Source: CANKHA01 sp963750965
GTDB lineage: Bacteria; Pseudomonadota; Alphaproteobacteria; Rhizobiales; Xanthobacteraceae
Direction of reading: 5' to 3'
Assembly (NCBI GenBank): GCA_963750965.1
Contig: CAVVSK010000009.1
Coordinates: 62,001-126,000, forward strand
DNA: 64,000 nt
Shown here: positions 1 to 9,949 of the stretch, in pieces
Numbering within the stretch: position 1 is the first letter of the stretch
How the letters are laid out: each line of letters starts with the position of its first letter
Notes under the pieces: model-generated
Database searches by the model: none
What the model saw: only the letters and a program-made list of their open reading frames with translations
Told to the model about the DNA's origin: nothing
Translations under genes and position numbers: made by a program

Positions 1-15
1 CGCATCGCCGAGTAG
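1..15 (+). CDS. rplP: Ribosomal protein L16, C-terminal end only
   Basis: The first five codons read R-I-A-E followed by TAG and sit directly upstream of rpmC, where L16 ends in the conserved bacterial S10 operon. The visible residues fit the end of alphaproteobacterial L16. Only the tail is in the window, so the identification rests mainly on gene order. Confidence 0.7.
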   Translation, partial: RIAE

Positions 16-30
16 GGCAGGAGGAACGAT

Positions 31-333
31 ATGAAAACTGCCGACGCCAGGGCGATGACGGTCGATCAACTCGACGACGAGGTGCTGAAGCTGAAGAAGG
101 AGCAGTTCAACCTGCGCTTTCAGCGCGCCACCGGTCAGCTTGAGAATACCTCGCGGGTGCGCGTGATCCGGCGCGATATCGCCCGCATCAAAACCATCGC
201 GCGGCAGAAGCGTCTGGGCCAGGCAGTCCCGCAGCGCGCCGCGGAACCGAAACAGAAGCCTGCAGCTGCGCCGAAGGCGAAGCGTGCGGCGGCAGCGCGG
301 CCGAAGAAGGCCACGAAACCGAAGTCGAAGTAA
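31..333 (+). CDS. rpmC: 50S ribosomal protein L29 with long Lys/Ala-rich C-terminal tail
   Basis: L29 lies at the exit-tunnel rim of the large subunit. Residues 1-66 form the usual two-helix protein (LKKEQFNLRFQRATGQLEN, then RVIRRDIARIKTIARQK). The product is 100 aa, whereas L29 is normally about 65-70 aa; residues 67-100 are a low-complexity tail of Ala, Lys, Pro and Arg. An excellent Shine-Dalgarno AGGAGG at 19-24 supports the ATG at 31. It follows rplP by 15 nt and precedes rpsQ by 10 nt, the standard order. The tail is probably disordered and rRNA-contacting (inference). Confidence 0.95.
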   Translation: MKTADARAMTVDQLDDEVLKLKKEQFNLRFQRATGQLENTSRVRVIRRDIARIKTIARQKRLGQAVPQRAAEPKQKPAAAPKAKRAAAARPKKATKPKSK

Positions 334-343
334 GGGGAATAGG

Positions 344-595
344 ATGCCGAAGCGTACGCTCCAAGGCGTCGTGGTGAGCGACAAGCAGCAGAAGACGGTG
401 GTGGTGCGCGTGGATCGCCGCTTCACCCATCCGACGCTGAAAAAAACCATCCGGCGGTCGAAGAAATATCATGCTCACGACGAGAGCAATGAATACGGCG
501 CCGGTGATGTCGTATGGATCGAAGAACATCGTCCGATATCCAAGCTCAAGCGCTGGACCGTGGTCCGCGGCGAAAAGAAGAAGACGGCGAAGTAA
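344..595 (+). CDS. rpsQ: 30S ribosomal protein S17
   Basis: S17 is a primary 16S rRNA-binding protein of the small-subunit body. The 83-aa product begins MPKRTLQGVVVSDKQQKTVV and contains the family signature around KKYHAHDE and a C-terminal basic tail. The ATG at 344 is preceded by AAGGGGAATAGG and is preferred over an in-frame extension into rpmC. It lies between rpmC and rplN as in other bacteria. Confidence 0.96.
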   Translation: MPKRTLQGVVVSDKQQKTVVVRVDRRFTHPTLKKTIRRSKKYHAHDESNEYGAGDVVWIEEHRPISKLKRWTVVRGEKKKTAK

Positions 596-632
596 TCGCG
601 CAAGGCGCGAAGGAAAGTAGACGAGGCGCGGC

Positions 633-1001
633 ATGATTCAGATGCAAACCAATCTCGACGTGGCGGACAATTCCGGCGCGCGCCGCGTCATGTGCATCAA
701 GGTGCTGGGCGGCTCGAAGCGGCGTTACGCGACGATCGGCGACATCATCGTGGTGTCTGTCAAGGAAGCGATCCCGCGTGGGCGCGTGAAGAAGGGCGAG
801 GTGATGAAGGCGGTGGTGGTGCGCGTTTCCAAGGACATCAAGCGTCCGGACGGCTCGACCATCCGTTTCGACCGCAACGCCGCGGTGCTGATCAACGCCC
901 AGTCGGAGCCGGTCGGGACCCGTATCTTCGGGCCGGTGCCGCGCGAGCTGCGCGCCAAGAACCACATGAAGATCATCTCGCTTGCGCCGGAGGTGTTGTG
1001 A
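633..1001 (+). CDS. rplN: 50S ribosomal protein L14
   Basis: L14 forms part of the intersubunit bridge with 16S rRNA. The 122-aa product has exactly the family length, starts MIQMQTNLDVADNSGARRVM and carries the signature VKEAIPRGRVKKGEV and the C-terminal GPVPRELRAKNHMKI. Its TGA overlaps the ATG of rplX by one base, so the two are probably translationally coupled. Confidence 0.97.
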   Translation: MIQMQTNLDVADNSGARRVMCIKVLGGSKRRYATIGDIIVVSVKEAIPRGRVKKGEVMKAVVVRVSKDIKRPDGSTIRFDRNAAVLINAQSEPVGTRIFGPVPRELRAKNHMKIISLAPEVL

Positions 1002-1318
1002 TGGCTGCCAAGATTCGCAAGGGCGACAAGGTGGTCGTGCTGACCGGCCGCGACAAGGGCCGGTCGGGTGAAGTGGTCGAAGTGCGCCCCAGCGAGGGCC
1101 GCGCGCTCGTACGTGGAATTAACATGGTCAAGCGCCATCAGCGCCAGACCGCCAATCAGGAAGGCGGCATCATCTCCAAGGAGGGGACGATCCATCTGTC
1201 CAATCTGGCGGTCGCCGATCCGAAGTCGGGCAAGCCGACGCGTGTTGGTTTCAAGCTGATGAAGGACGGCCAGCGCGTCCGCGTGGCGAAGCGTTCAGGA
1301 GTTGAGATCGATGGCTGA
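1001..1318 (+). CDS. rplX: 50S ribosomal protein L24
   Basis: L24 is an assembly-initiating protein of the large subunit. The 105-aa product begins MAAKIRKGDKVVVLTGRDKG, the KOW motif, and has the conserved GGIISKEGTIHLSN segment. The start overlaps the rplN stop (TGATG), and the end overlaps the rplE start by 8 nt, so three genes are tightly coupled here. Confidence 0.97.
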   Translation: MAAKIRKGDKVVVLTGRDKGRSGEVVEVRPSEGRALVRGINMVKRHQRQTANQEGGIISKEGTIHLSNLAVADPKSGKPTRVGFKLMKDGQRVRVAKRSGVEIDG

Positions 1319-1997
1319 GACAGACAAAACCCAGGCGGCGAAGGCCGAAGCCAAGAAGGCCCAGCAGGCCGAGAAGGCCGAGCGCGCCAAGAAGGCCCAG
1401 AAGGCAGAGGGTGCGAAGGCTGAAGGCGGCGGCAAGAAGCTGCGCGAAGAGCGCGTGCCACCGCGGCTGGTGGGCTTTTACGAAGAAACCGTGCGGGCCA
1501 AGCTCACGGAGCAGTTCGGCTATACCAACCGCATGCAGGTCCCGACGCTCGACAAGATCGTGCTCAACATGGGCATTGGCGAGGGCGTGAACGACCGCAA
1601 GAAGGTCGACCAGGCCGCCTCCGACCTCGCGCTGATTGCAGGTCAGAAGCCGGTCATCACCAAGTCGCGTAAATCGGTCGCCAACTTCAAGCTGCGCGAC
1701 GGCCAGGCGATCGGCTGCAAGGTCACGCTGCGCCGCGCTCGCATGTACGAGTTCATCGACCGACTGATCAACATCGCGCTGCCGCGCGTGCGCGACTTTC
1801 GCGGGCTCAACCCCAAGAGCTTCGATGGCCGCGGCAATTATTCGATGGGCGTGAAGGAACACATCATTTTCCCGGAGATCGACTACGACAAGGCAGCCGA
1901 GGTCTGGGGCATGGACATCACCGTTTGCACGACCGCGCGCACCGACGACGAAGCGCGCGCCTTGCTTGCGGCATTCAACTTCCCGTTCCGGCAGTGA
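1311..1997 (+). CDS. rplE: 50S ribosomal protein L5 with N-terminal Lys/Ala-rich extension
   Basis: L5 binds 5S rRNA in the central protuberance. The core starts near residue 48 (PPRLVGFYEETVRAKLTEQF) and contains the signature LDKIVLNMGIGEG, the FRGLNPKSFDGRGNYSMG block and the C-terminal MDITVCTTARTDDEAR. The protein is 228 aa against the usual 180-187; the first ~45 residues are repeats of AKKAQ/AEKA type. The ATG at 1311 lies inside the end of rplX; a shorter start would need a non-ATG codon in the extension. The core identification is certain, the true N-terminus slightly less so. Confidence 0.95.
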   Translation: MAETDKTQAAKAEAKKAQQAEKAERAKKAQKAEGAKAEGGGKKLREERVPPRLVGFYEETVRAKLTEQFGYTNRMQVPTLDKIVLNMGIGEGVNDRKKVDQAASDLALIAGQKPVITKSRKSVANFKLRDGQAIGCKVTLRRARMYEFIDRLINIALPRVRDFRGLNPKSFDGRGNYSMGVKEHIIFPEIDYDKAAEVWGMDITVCTTARTDDEARALLAAFNFPFRQ

Positions 1998-2038
1998 GGG
2001 ACAACGGTCCCTCAGACGCGGAAACCTAGGAGATAAGA

Positions 2039-2344
2039 ATGGCGAAGACGAGTTCGATAGAGAAGAATAATCGGCGTCGGAAGATGTCGAAGCAGATGGC
2101 GCCTAAGCGCGCCAAGCTGAAGGCGATTGCACGCGACAAGGCGAAGCCGATGGAAGAGCGCTTCGCGGCGACGCTGAAGCTGGCCGAGATGCCGCGCAAC
2201 TCGTCCGCGACGCGCATTCGCAATCGCTGCGAGCTGACCGGCCGGCCGCGCGCTTATTATCGCAAGCACAAGCTCAGCCGTATCGCGCTGCGGGAACTAG
2301 GCTCCAAAGGCCTGATCCCCGGCCTGTTGAAGTCGAGCTGGTGA
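2039..2344 (+). CDS. rpsN: 30S ribosomal protein S14
   Basis: S14 sits in the head of the small subunit. The 101-aa product is the longer, zinc-free form: it has NRCELTGRPRAYYRKHKLSR near residue 61 but not the paired CxxC motifs of the zinc-binding type. AGGAGATAAG precedes the ATG. A 13-nt gap separates it from rpsH. Confidence 0.97.
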   Translation: MAKTSSIEKNNRRRKMSKQMAPKRAKLKAIARDKAKPMEERFAATLKLAEMPRNSSATRIRNRCELTGRPRAYYRKHKLSRIALRELGSKGLIPGLLKSSW

Positions 2345-2357
2345 GGGGGATCGGCAC

Positions 2358-2757
2358 ATGTCATTGAACGATCCGATCGGCGATTTGATCACCCGCATCC
2401 GCAACGCGCAGATGCGCAACAAGCCCAAGGTCTCCAGCCCGGGCTCGAAACTACGCGAAAGCGTGCTCGAAGTGCTCAAGAGCGAAGGCTATATCCGTGG
2501 CTATGCCTCGGTGGAGCATACCGGCGGCCGCAGCGAGCTCGAGATCGAGCTGAAATATTTCGACGGGGAGCCGGTGATCCGCGAGATCTCCCGCGATCTC
2601 CAAGCCCGGCCGCCGCGTCTATGCCTCGGTGAAGGCTCTGCCGCGCATCAATAACGGTCTCGGCGTATCGATTCTGTCGACGCCGAAGGGCGTGATGGCG
2701 GACCACGCCGCGCGTGACGCCAATGTCGGCGGCGAAATCCTGTTCACGGTGTTCTGA
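2358..2757 (+). CDS. rpsH: 30S ribosomal protein S8, frameshifted as read
   Basis: S8 organises the central domain of 16S rRNA and is the translational autoregulator of the spc operon in E. coli. The reading frame starts MSLNDPIGDLITRIRNAQMR and runs normally to PVIREISR, then shifts. The second half continues in the next frame as SKPGRRVYASVKALPRINNG and ends KGVMADHAARDANVGGEILF. The locus is 400 nt, so removing one base, most simply the A at about 2596, gives 132 aa, the exact family length. S8 is essential and single-copy, so a sequence error is much more likely than a real mutation. rplF follows after 2 nt. Confidence 0.9.
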
Positions 2758-2759
2758 TC

Positions 2760-3293
<534 letters not shown>

Positions 3294-3307
3294 TAACGGA
3301 GCAGGCG

Positions 3308-3670
3308 ATGGCGAAGTTCAAAAGCCCGACCGAGCGGCGCACGGCGAGCGTCCGCAGGAAGGTCAAGCAGGCGGCCGGCGCGCGCAAGCGGCTGTCGGTG
3401 TTCCGCTCGTCGCAGCACATCTATGCGCAGATCATCGACGACGTGAAAGGCGAGACCCTGGTCGCGGCCTCGTCGCTGGAAAAGCCGATGCGCGAAAGCC
3501 TTAAGGCCGGCGGCAATGTCGATGCGGCCAAGGCGGTCGGCAAGCTGATCGCCGAGCGCGCGCTGGCGAAGGGACTGAAGGACGTCGTGTTCGACCGCGG
3601 CGGCTATCTCTACCACGGGCGCGTGAAGGCGCTGGCTGACGCTGCCCGTGAGGGCGGCCTCAATTTCTGA
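3308..3670 (+). CDS. rplR: 50S ribosomal protein L18
   Basis: L18 binds 5S rRNA together with L5. The 120-aa product has the basic N-terminus, the core RLSVFRSSQHIYAQIIDD and the C-terminal VVFDRGGYLYHGRVKALAD. GGAGCAGGCG precedes the ATG. It is in the expected place between rplF and rpsE. Confidence 0.97.
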   Translation: MAKFKSPTERRTASVRRKVKQAAGARKRLSVFRSSQHIYAQIIDDVKGETLVAASSLEKPMRESLKAGGNVDAAKAVGKLIAERALAKGLKDVVFDRGGYLYHGRVKALADAAREGGLNF

Positions 3671-3687
3671 TTTGATTGGAACGAAAA

Positions 3688-4245
3688 ATGGCACGTGAAC
3701 ATGGGCATGGGCACCGGGAAGAGCGCGACAGCGAGTTCGTCGACAAGCTCGTCCATATCAACCGGGTAGCCAAGGTGGTGAAGGGCGGACGCCGCTTCGG
3801 CTTTGCCGCGCTCGTCATCGTCGGCGACCAAAAAGGCCGGGTTGGTTTCGGCCACGGCAAGGCGCGCGAAGTGCCGGAAGCGATCCGCAAGGCAACTGAT
3901 TCCGCCAAGCGCAGCCTGATCCGTGTCCCGCTGCGCGAGGGCCGTACGCTGCATCACGACGTGGCGGGCCGGCACGGCGCCGGCAAAGTTTTCCTGCGCG
4001 CGGCGCCTCCGGGAACCGGCATCATCGCCGGCGGTCCTATGCGCGCCGTGTTCGAGACGCTCGGCATGCAGGACGTCGTGGCGAAATCGCTCGGCTCTTC
4101 CAATCCATACAACATGGTGCGCGCGACTTTCGATGCGCTCAAGCACCAGGACTCGCCGCGATCGGTTGCCGCACGCCGCAATATCAAGGTATCCGCACTG
4201 CAGGCGCGCCGCCAGGGCGGCGATGCGGAAGCGGCGAGCGAGTGA
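3688..4245 (+). CDS. rpsE: 30S ribosomal protein S5
   Basis: S5 takes part in decoding fidelity and mRNA helicase activity at the entry channel. The 185-aa product has the double-stranded-RNA-binding N-domain (FVDKLVHINRVAKVVKGGRR and GDQKGRVGFGHGKAREVPEA) and the C-domain GTGIIAGGPMRAVFETLG. The start at 3688 (MAREHGHGHREE) is preferred over an upstream in-frame codon. The His-rich N-terminus is short and probably flexible. Confidence 0.97.
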   Translation: MAREHGHGHREERDSEFVDKLVHINRVAKVVKGGRRFGFAALVIVGDQKGRVGFGHGKAREVPEAIRKATDSAKRSLIRVPLREGRTLHHDVAGRHGAGKVFLRAAPPGTGIIAGGPMRAVFETLGMQDVVAKSLGSSNPYNMVRATFDALKHQDSPRSVAARRNIKVSALQARRQGGDAEAASE

Positions 4246-4253
4246 GTTCTGAT

Positions 4254-4448
4254 ATGAGCAAGACCCCCAAGATGATCAAGGTGAAGCAAATCGGCAGCCC
4301 GATCCGCCGTCACCACAGCCAGCGCGAGACTTTGATTGGCCTCGGACTCAACCGTATCGGTCGCGTATCGGAATTACCCGACACCGCGCAGACCCGCGGC
4401 ATGGTCGCCAAGGTCAGGCATCTGGTGAGCGTGGTCGACGGGCAGTAA
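4254..4448 (+). CDS. rpmD: 50S ribosomal protein L30
   Basis: L30 is a small large-subunit protein. The 64-aa product reads IKVKQIGSPIRRHHSQRETL, then GLGLNRIGRVSELPD and a C-terminal VRHLVSVVD, all typical. The ATG at 4254 (MSKTPKM) is chosen over an upstream in-frame start that would overlap rpsE. It lies between rpsE and rplO. Confidence 0.95.
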   Translation: MSKTPKMIKVKQIGSPIRRHHSQRETLIGLGLNRIGRVSELPDTAQTRGMVAKVRHLVSVVDGQ

Positions 4449-4508
4449 TCAGAGACGTCCGGCCGGCGTGATTTCGGCATGGCGAATTGCAAGATCGAGG
4501 ACTTTGTT

Positions 4509-5085
4509 ATGAAGCTGCACGAACTCTCCGACAACGCGGGCGCGCACAAAGCGCGCATGCGCATCGGCCGCGGCATCGGCTCGGGCAAGGGCAAGACCGG
4601 GGGGCGCGGCGGCAAGGGTCAGACCGCGCGCTCGGGCGTGCGCATCAAGGGCTTTGAAGGCGGTCAGATGCCCCTGCATCGCCGCTTGCCGAAACGCGGC
4701 TTCGACAATTCGCCCGTTCGCGGTGAAACTGAATGAGGTCAATCTCGGCCGTCTGCAGGCTGCGATCGATGCCGGAAAGCTCGATGCCAAGGCGCCGATC
4801 AATGCGGAGGCACTGATCAAGGCCGGCGTGCTGCGCCGCGCGCGTGGTGGCGTGCGACTGCTCGGTACGGGTGAGCTGAAGGCCAAGATCAATATCGAAG
4901 TTTATGGCGCGTCCAAATCGGCGCAAGCGGCGGTTGAGAAGGCCGGCGGCTCGGTGAAGGTTCTGGCGCCGAAAAAGGAACCGTCGGAGCCGAAGGGCAA
5001 GAACGCTCTGGCCGCGCTCGGCAAGGGCAAAGGCAAAGCCAAGGGCAAGGCTGCCGAGGGCGAGCAGGGCGGGACCGCGGCCTGA
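4509..5085 (+). CDS. rplO: 50S ribosomal protein L15, frameshifted as read, with basic C-terminal tail
   Basis: L15 is a late-assembly large-subunit protein. The first frame gives MKLHELSDNAGAHKARMRIG and the Gly-rich GSGKGKTGGRGGKGQ, and breaks at FDNSP. The rest (FAVKLNEVNLGRLQAAIDAG to the end) is in the next frame. Removing one C from the CCC at 4713-4715 restores a 191-aa protein. The last ~30 residues form a Lys/Ala/Gly tail beyond the normal L15 end. As with rpsH, the gene is essential, so the shift is probably an error in the sequence. Confidence 0.9.
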
Positions 5086-5102
5086 TTTTTGGGTAGCGCC
5101 GC

Positions 5103-5173
5103 CGTTGCCGGCCTTGTAGTGGCCATCGGCGTCTTTACCTTCGGCAGGGGAATGGCCGGCTTACCCGGCATGA
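5103..5173. repeat. Degenerate palindromic intergenic repeat
   Basis: The rplO-secY gap contains an imperfect inverted repeat whose left arm includes TTGCCGGCCTTGTAGTGG and whose right arm includes ATGGCCGGCTTACCCGGCA followed by TGAC. The right arm ends like the element between rpoA and rplQ. It looks like a decayed copy of the GTCATGGCCGGG-type repeats common in Bradyrhizobium-like genomes (family knowledge). It could fold in the mRNA between rplO and secY. Confidence 0.6.
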
Positions 5174-5197
5174 CGAAGAAACGGATCGGAGCCGGGC

Positions 5198-6529
5198 ATG
5201 GTCTCTGCTGCAGAACAATTAGCGGCAAACCTCAATTTCTCGGCGCTGGCCAAAGCCGATGAGCTGAAGAAGCGCATCTGGTTCACGCTCGGCGCGCTCA
5301 TCGTCTATCGCTTCGGCACCTATATACCGCTGCCCGGAATCGACCCTTCAGCCTGGGACCAGATCTTCCGCAGTCAGGCAGGCGGCATCCTCGGCATGTT
5401 CAACATGTTCGCTGGAGGCGGCATCCAGCGGATGGCGATCTTCGCGCTGAACATCATGCCCTATATCTCCGCCTCCATTATCATCCAGCTGATGACGACG
5501 GTGTCTCCCACGCTGGAGGCGCTGAAGAAAGAAGGCGAGAGCGGCCGCAAGGTCATCAACCAATACACGCGTTATCTCACCGTGGTGCTGGCGATGTTCC
5601 AGGCCTACGGCATCGCCATCGGGCTTGAAGGCGCTGGCAACGTCATCAGCGATCCAGGCTGGTTCTTCCGCATCGCGACCGTGATCTCGCTTACCGGCGG
5701 CACCATGTTCCTGATGTGGCTGGGCGAGCAGATCACCGCGCGCGGCATCGGCAATGGTATTTCGCTGATCATCATGGCGGGCATCGTGGCGGAACTGCCT
5801 TCAGCAATCGCAGGCACCCTGGAACTCGGCCGCCAAGGCGCGCTGTCCACCGGCTTGATCTTGGTGGTGCTGGTTATGGCGGTGGTGGTCATTGCCTTCA
5901 TCGTTTTCATGGAGCGTGCGCAGCGCCGCCTGCTGATCCAGTATCCCAAGCGGCAGGTCGGCAACCGCATGTTCGAGGGACAGTCCTCGCATCTGCCGCT
6001 CAAGCTCAATACATCGGGTGTGATTCCGCCGATCTTCGCGTCGTCGCTGCTGCTGCTGCCGACCACCGTCGCCAATTTCAATGCCGGCGAAGGTCCGAGC
6101 TGGCTGCAATGGATCGTGACCAATTTCAGCCACGGCCGCCCGCTTTTTCTCATCTCCTACATTGCGCTGATCGTGTTCTTCGCCTTTTTCTACACCGCGA
6201 TCGTGTTCAATCCGACCGAAACGGCCGACAACCTGAAGAAGCACGGCGGTTTTATTCCCGGCATCCGCCCGGGCGAACGTACGGCGGAATACATCGACTA
6301 TGTGCTCACGCGCATCACCGCCGTCGGCGCGCTCTATCTCGCCATCGTGTGCTTGATTCCAGAAATCCTGATTTCCTATGCGGCCGTGCCGTTCTATTTC
6401 GGCGGCACATCACTCCTGATTGTGGTGAGCGTGACCATGGATACCGTGGCGCAAGTCCAGGGCTATCTGTTGGCGCATCAATACGAAGGTCTGATCAAAC
6501 GATCCAAGCTGCGGGGTCGTCGTAGATGA
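5198..6529 (+). CDS. secY: Preprotein translocase channel subunit SecY
   Basis: SecY forms the protein-conducting channel of the inner membrane with SecE and SecG. The 443-aa product has ten predicted membrane segments, the signatures GGGIQRMAIFALNIMPYISA and FFYTAIVFNPTETADNLKKH and the plug/hinge region typical of the family. The ATG at 5198 gives the normal N-terminus preceding KKRIWFTLGALIVYRFGTYI. The end overlaps adk by 4 nt (ATGA), so the two are coupled. Confidence 0.97.
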   Translation: MVSAAEQLAANLNFSALAKADELKKRIWFTLGALIVYRFGTYIPLPGIDPSAWDQIFRSQAGGILGMFNMFAGGGIQRMAIFALNIMPYISASIIIQLMTTVSPTLEALKKEGESGRKVINQYTRYLTVVLAMFQAYGIAIGLEGAGNVISDPGWFFRIATVISLTGGTMFLMWLGEQITARGIGNGISLIIMAGIVAELPSAIAGTLELGRQGALSTGLILVVLVMAVVVIAFIVFMERAQRRLLIQYPKRQVGNRMFEGQSSHLPLKLNTSGVIPPIFASSLLLLPTTVANFNAGEGPSWLQWIVTNFSHGRPLFLISYIALIVFFAFFYTAIVFNPTETADNLKKHGGFIPGIRPGERTAEYIDYVLTRITAVGALYLAIVCLIPEILISYAAVPFYFGGTSLLIVVSVTMDTVAQVQGYLLAHQYEGLIKRSKLRGRRR

Positions 6530-7149
6530 GGTTGATCCTGCTCGGACCCCCGGGGGCGGGGAAGGGCACGCAGGCGCAACGTCTCGTGAACAAGCACAAG
6601 ATTGTGCAGCTCTCGACCGGCGACATGCTTCGGGCCGCAGCGAAGGCCGGAACTCCCATCGGACTCCAGGCAAAAGATATTATGGATCGCGGCGAGCTGG
6701 TGCCGGACGAGGTGGTTGTCGGCATCGTAGCTGATCGCATCGAGGAACCGGATGCGAAGAAGGGTTTCATCCTCGACGGTTTTCCCCGCACCGTGCCGCA
6801 GGCCGAAGCGCTCGACCGCATGCTTGAGGAAAAGGGCTTGGCGCTCGACGGCGTATTCGAGCTCAAGGTAGACGACGCCATGCTGCTGGATCGCATCGAG
6901 AAGCGGGTTCATGAAACGATCGCGCGCGGCGAACCGGTTCGGGCCGATGACAATCCCGAGACGCTGAAAAGGCGTCTCAATGCCTACTACGCTCAGACCG
7001 CCCCGCTGACGGCCTATTATGCGCAGAAGGGCAGGCTTTCGAGCCTCGATGGCATGGCTTCGATTGAGCAGGTGGCGCAGGCGATCGACCAGGTTTTGGA
7101 AGCCAAGGATGTAACGAAGGCCCCACGGGCGGCCCCCCGGCCCGGATAG
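6526..7149 (+). CDS. adk: Adenylate kinase
   Basis: Catalyses ATP + AMP to 2 ADP in the cytoplasm. The 207-aa product starts with the P-loop GPPGAGKGTQAQRL, has the AMP-binding STGDMLRAA and the signature FILDGFPRTVPQAEALD. The LID region is the short, zinc-free form (the segment around RVHETIARGEPVRADDN replaces the longer lid). The start overlaps the secY stop. The spc operon appears to end here. Confidence 0.97.
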   Translation: MRLILLGPPGAGKGTQAQRLVNKHKIVQLSTGDMLRAAAKAGTPIGLQAKDIMDRGELVPDEVVVGIVADRIEEPDAKKGFILDGFPRTVPQAEALDRMLEEKGLALDGVFELKVDDAMLLDRIEKRVHETIARGEPVRADDNPETLKRRLNAYYAQTAPLTAYYAQKGRLSSLDGMASIEQVAQAIDQVLEAKDVTKAPRAAPRPG

Positions 7150-7261
7150 GCAAAAAACGCAGTAAAATCAGTGGCGGCCGAGCGCAAAAAAGGCCGCCGG
7201 GTGCCCCGCCCCAAAAAAGCGTTCAGCCCCCTATAAAAGGCATACAGAATCGTGAGCGGAG

Positions 7262-7291
7262 TTGACGAAACGCTTTGGAATCCTTTAATAA
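7262..7291 (+). promoter_or_regulatory. Candidate promoter of the rpsM-rpsK-rpoA-rplQ group
   Basis: In the 280-bp gap between adk and rpsM, TTGACG at 7262-7267 is followed at 16-18 bp by TTTAATAA at 7284-7291, a good match to a housekeeping -35/-10 pair. A possible hairpin (GGCGGCC at 7173-7179 and GGCCGCC at 7192-7198) lies just after adk. Together these suggest the alpha-operon genes can be transcribed separately. Not experimentally supported. Confidence 0.5.
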
Positions 7292-7429
7292 AGGCCATCA
7301 GTCGGAGAACTGCGGAACGATGCCGGGCCCCTGAGGCAGGGGGAAGGGCGTCGTCTTAACGTTTGCGTTCCTCCCATATGGGCTGACGGACAACGGCGTG
7401 GCTTTTGGCCAGCTAACAGGAGTGCTGCG

Positions 7430-7798
<369 letters not shown>

Positions 7799-7883
7799 TT
7801 CTCGTGGCGGCCGCCACTTGGCCGCCTGAGCAGGAGAGAGCGACGGTGCCGGCTCCCGGTGCCGATCCGTGAAAGGATTGATG

Positions 7884-8270
7884 ATGGGTAAGGAAGCCCG
7901 CGTCCGTAAACGTGAACGCAAGAATATCGCTTCGGGTGTCGCGCATGTCAGTGCGACGTTCAACAATACGATGATTACGATTACCGACGCGCAAGGCAAT
8001 GCGATTGCCTGGTCGTCGGCGGGCACCATGGGCTTCAAGGGCTCGCGTAAGTCCACGCCTTATGCGGCGCAGGTTGCCGCCGAGGACGCGGCGAAGAAGG
8101 CCATGGAGCACGGCATGCGCACGCTCGAGGTCGAAGTTGCCGGTCCCGGTTCGGGTCGCGAATCGGCATTGCGGGCGTTGCAATCGGCCGGCTTCACGAT
8201 CACCTCGATACGGGATGTGACGCCGATACCGCATAACGGCTGCCGGCCGCGCAAGCGCCGGCGTGTTTGA
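7884..8270 (+). CDS. rpsK: 30S ribosomal protein S11
   Basis: S11 forms part of the platform near the mRNA exit. The product is 128 aa from the ATG at 7884 (MGKEARVRKRERKNIASGVA) and has the signature GSGRESALRALQSAGFTITS and IPHNGCRPRKRRRV at the end. In-frame GTG at 7869 and ATG at 7881 also exist; 7884 is preferred because AAAGGA lies about 7 nt upstream and the N-terminus then matches the family. Confidence 0.95.
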   Translation: MGKEARVRKRERKNIASGVAHVSATFNNTMITITDAQGNAIAWSSAGTMGFKGSRKSTPYAAQVAAEDAAKKAMEHGMRTLEVEVAGPGSGRESALRALQSAGFTITSIRDVTPIPHNGCRPRKRRRV

Positions 8271-8356
8271 TTGAATATCCGGCGGACGCCAGGGCGTCCG
8301 CCGCCGCCGATGTTTCTACCGGCGGGGTGGGATGCGCGGACCGAACCGCGCGCCGT

Positions 8357-9391
<1,035 letters not shown>

Positions 9392-9401
9392 TCGCCTCCC
9401 T

Positions 9402-9494
9402 TGTCATGGCCGGGCTCGTCCCGGCCATCTCGATAAGGGGCGCACGGATCAAGCCCGCCTCAGCGGGATGCGCGGGCCAAGCCCGGGCATGACA
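9402..9494. repeat. Palindromic intergenic repeat between rpoA and rplQ
   Basis: A 92-base element bounded by the inverted arms GTCATGGCCGGGCT and AGCCCGGGCATGAC, with internal stems such as CGGGCTCGTCCCGG. It fits the dispersed palindromic elements of Bradyrhizobium-type genomes. It separates two ribosomal-operon genes that are usually only tens of bases apart and will be present in their shared mRNA. Confidence 0.8.
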
Positions 9495-9520
9495 AAGAAG
9501 ACAAGCGACGAGGTACTGCG

Positions 9521-9949
9521 ATGCGTCACGGCAAGGTTCACCGCAAGTTCAACCGCACGGCGGAGCATCGCCGCGCTATGTTCGGCAATATGGTGGCCGC
9601 GCTGATCAAGCACGAGCAGATCGTGACCACCCTGCCGAAGGCCAAGGATTTGCGACCGATCGTCGAGAAGCTGGTGACGCTCGGCAAGCGCGGCGGCCTG
9701 CATGCACGCCGCCAGGCGGTCGCGGAAATCCGCGACGTCGCCATGGTCAAGAAGCTCTTCGAGGTGATCGGCCCGCGCTACAAGGATCGGAACGGCGGCT
9801 ATACGCGCGTGGTGAAGGCCGGTTTCCGCTATGGCGATAATGCCGCTCGCGCCGTAATCGAGTTCGTCGATCGCGATGTCGATGCCAAGGGCCTGGATTC
9901 CGGTCCGGTGCAGGAAAAGGCAGGCGAAGAAGCTACCGCCGCGGCGTGA
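9521..9949 (+). CDS. rplQ: 50S ribosomal protein L17
   Basis: L17 borders the exit tunnel. The 142-aa product begins MRHGKVHRKFNRTAEHRRAM, has KHEQIVTTLPKAKDLRPIVE and GGYTRVVKAGFRYGDNA, followed by a short acidic/Ala tail. GAGGTACTGCG precedes the ATG. It closes the ribosomal block; its TGA overlaps the next ATG by one base. Confidence 0.97.
   Translation: MRHGKVHRKFNRTAEHRRAMFGNMVAALIKHEQIVTTLPKAKDLRPIVEKLVTLGKRGGLHARRQAVAEIRDVAMVKKLFEVIGPRYKDRNGGYTRVVKAGFRYGDNAARAVIEFVDRDVDAKGLDSGPVQEKAGEEATAAA

Noticed and set aside
2596..2601. Programmed ribosomal frameshift in rpsH or rplO
   Set aside because: Neither site has a slippery heptamer or a prfB-like stop context, and other genes in the window show the same kind of one-base insertion, so sequence error explains the data better.
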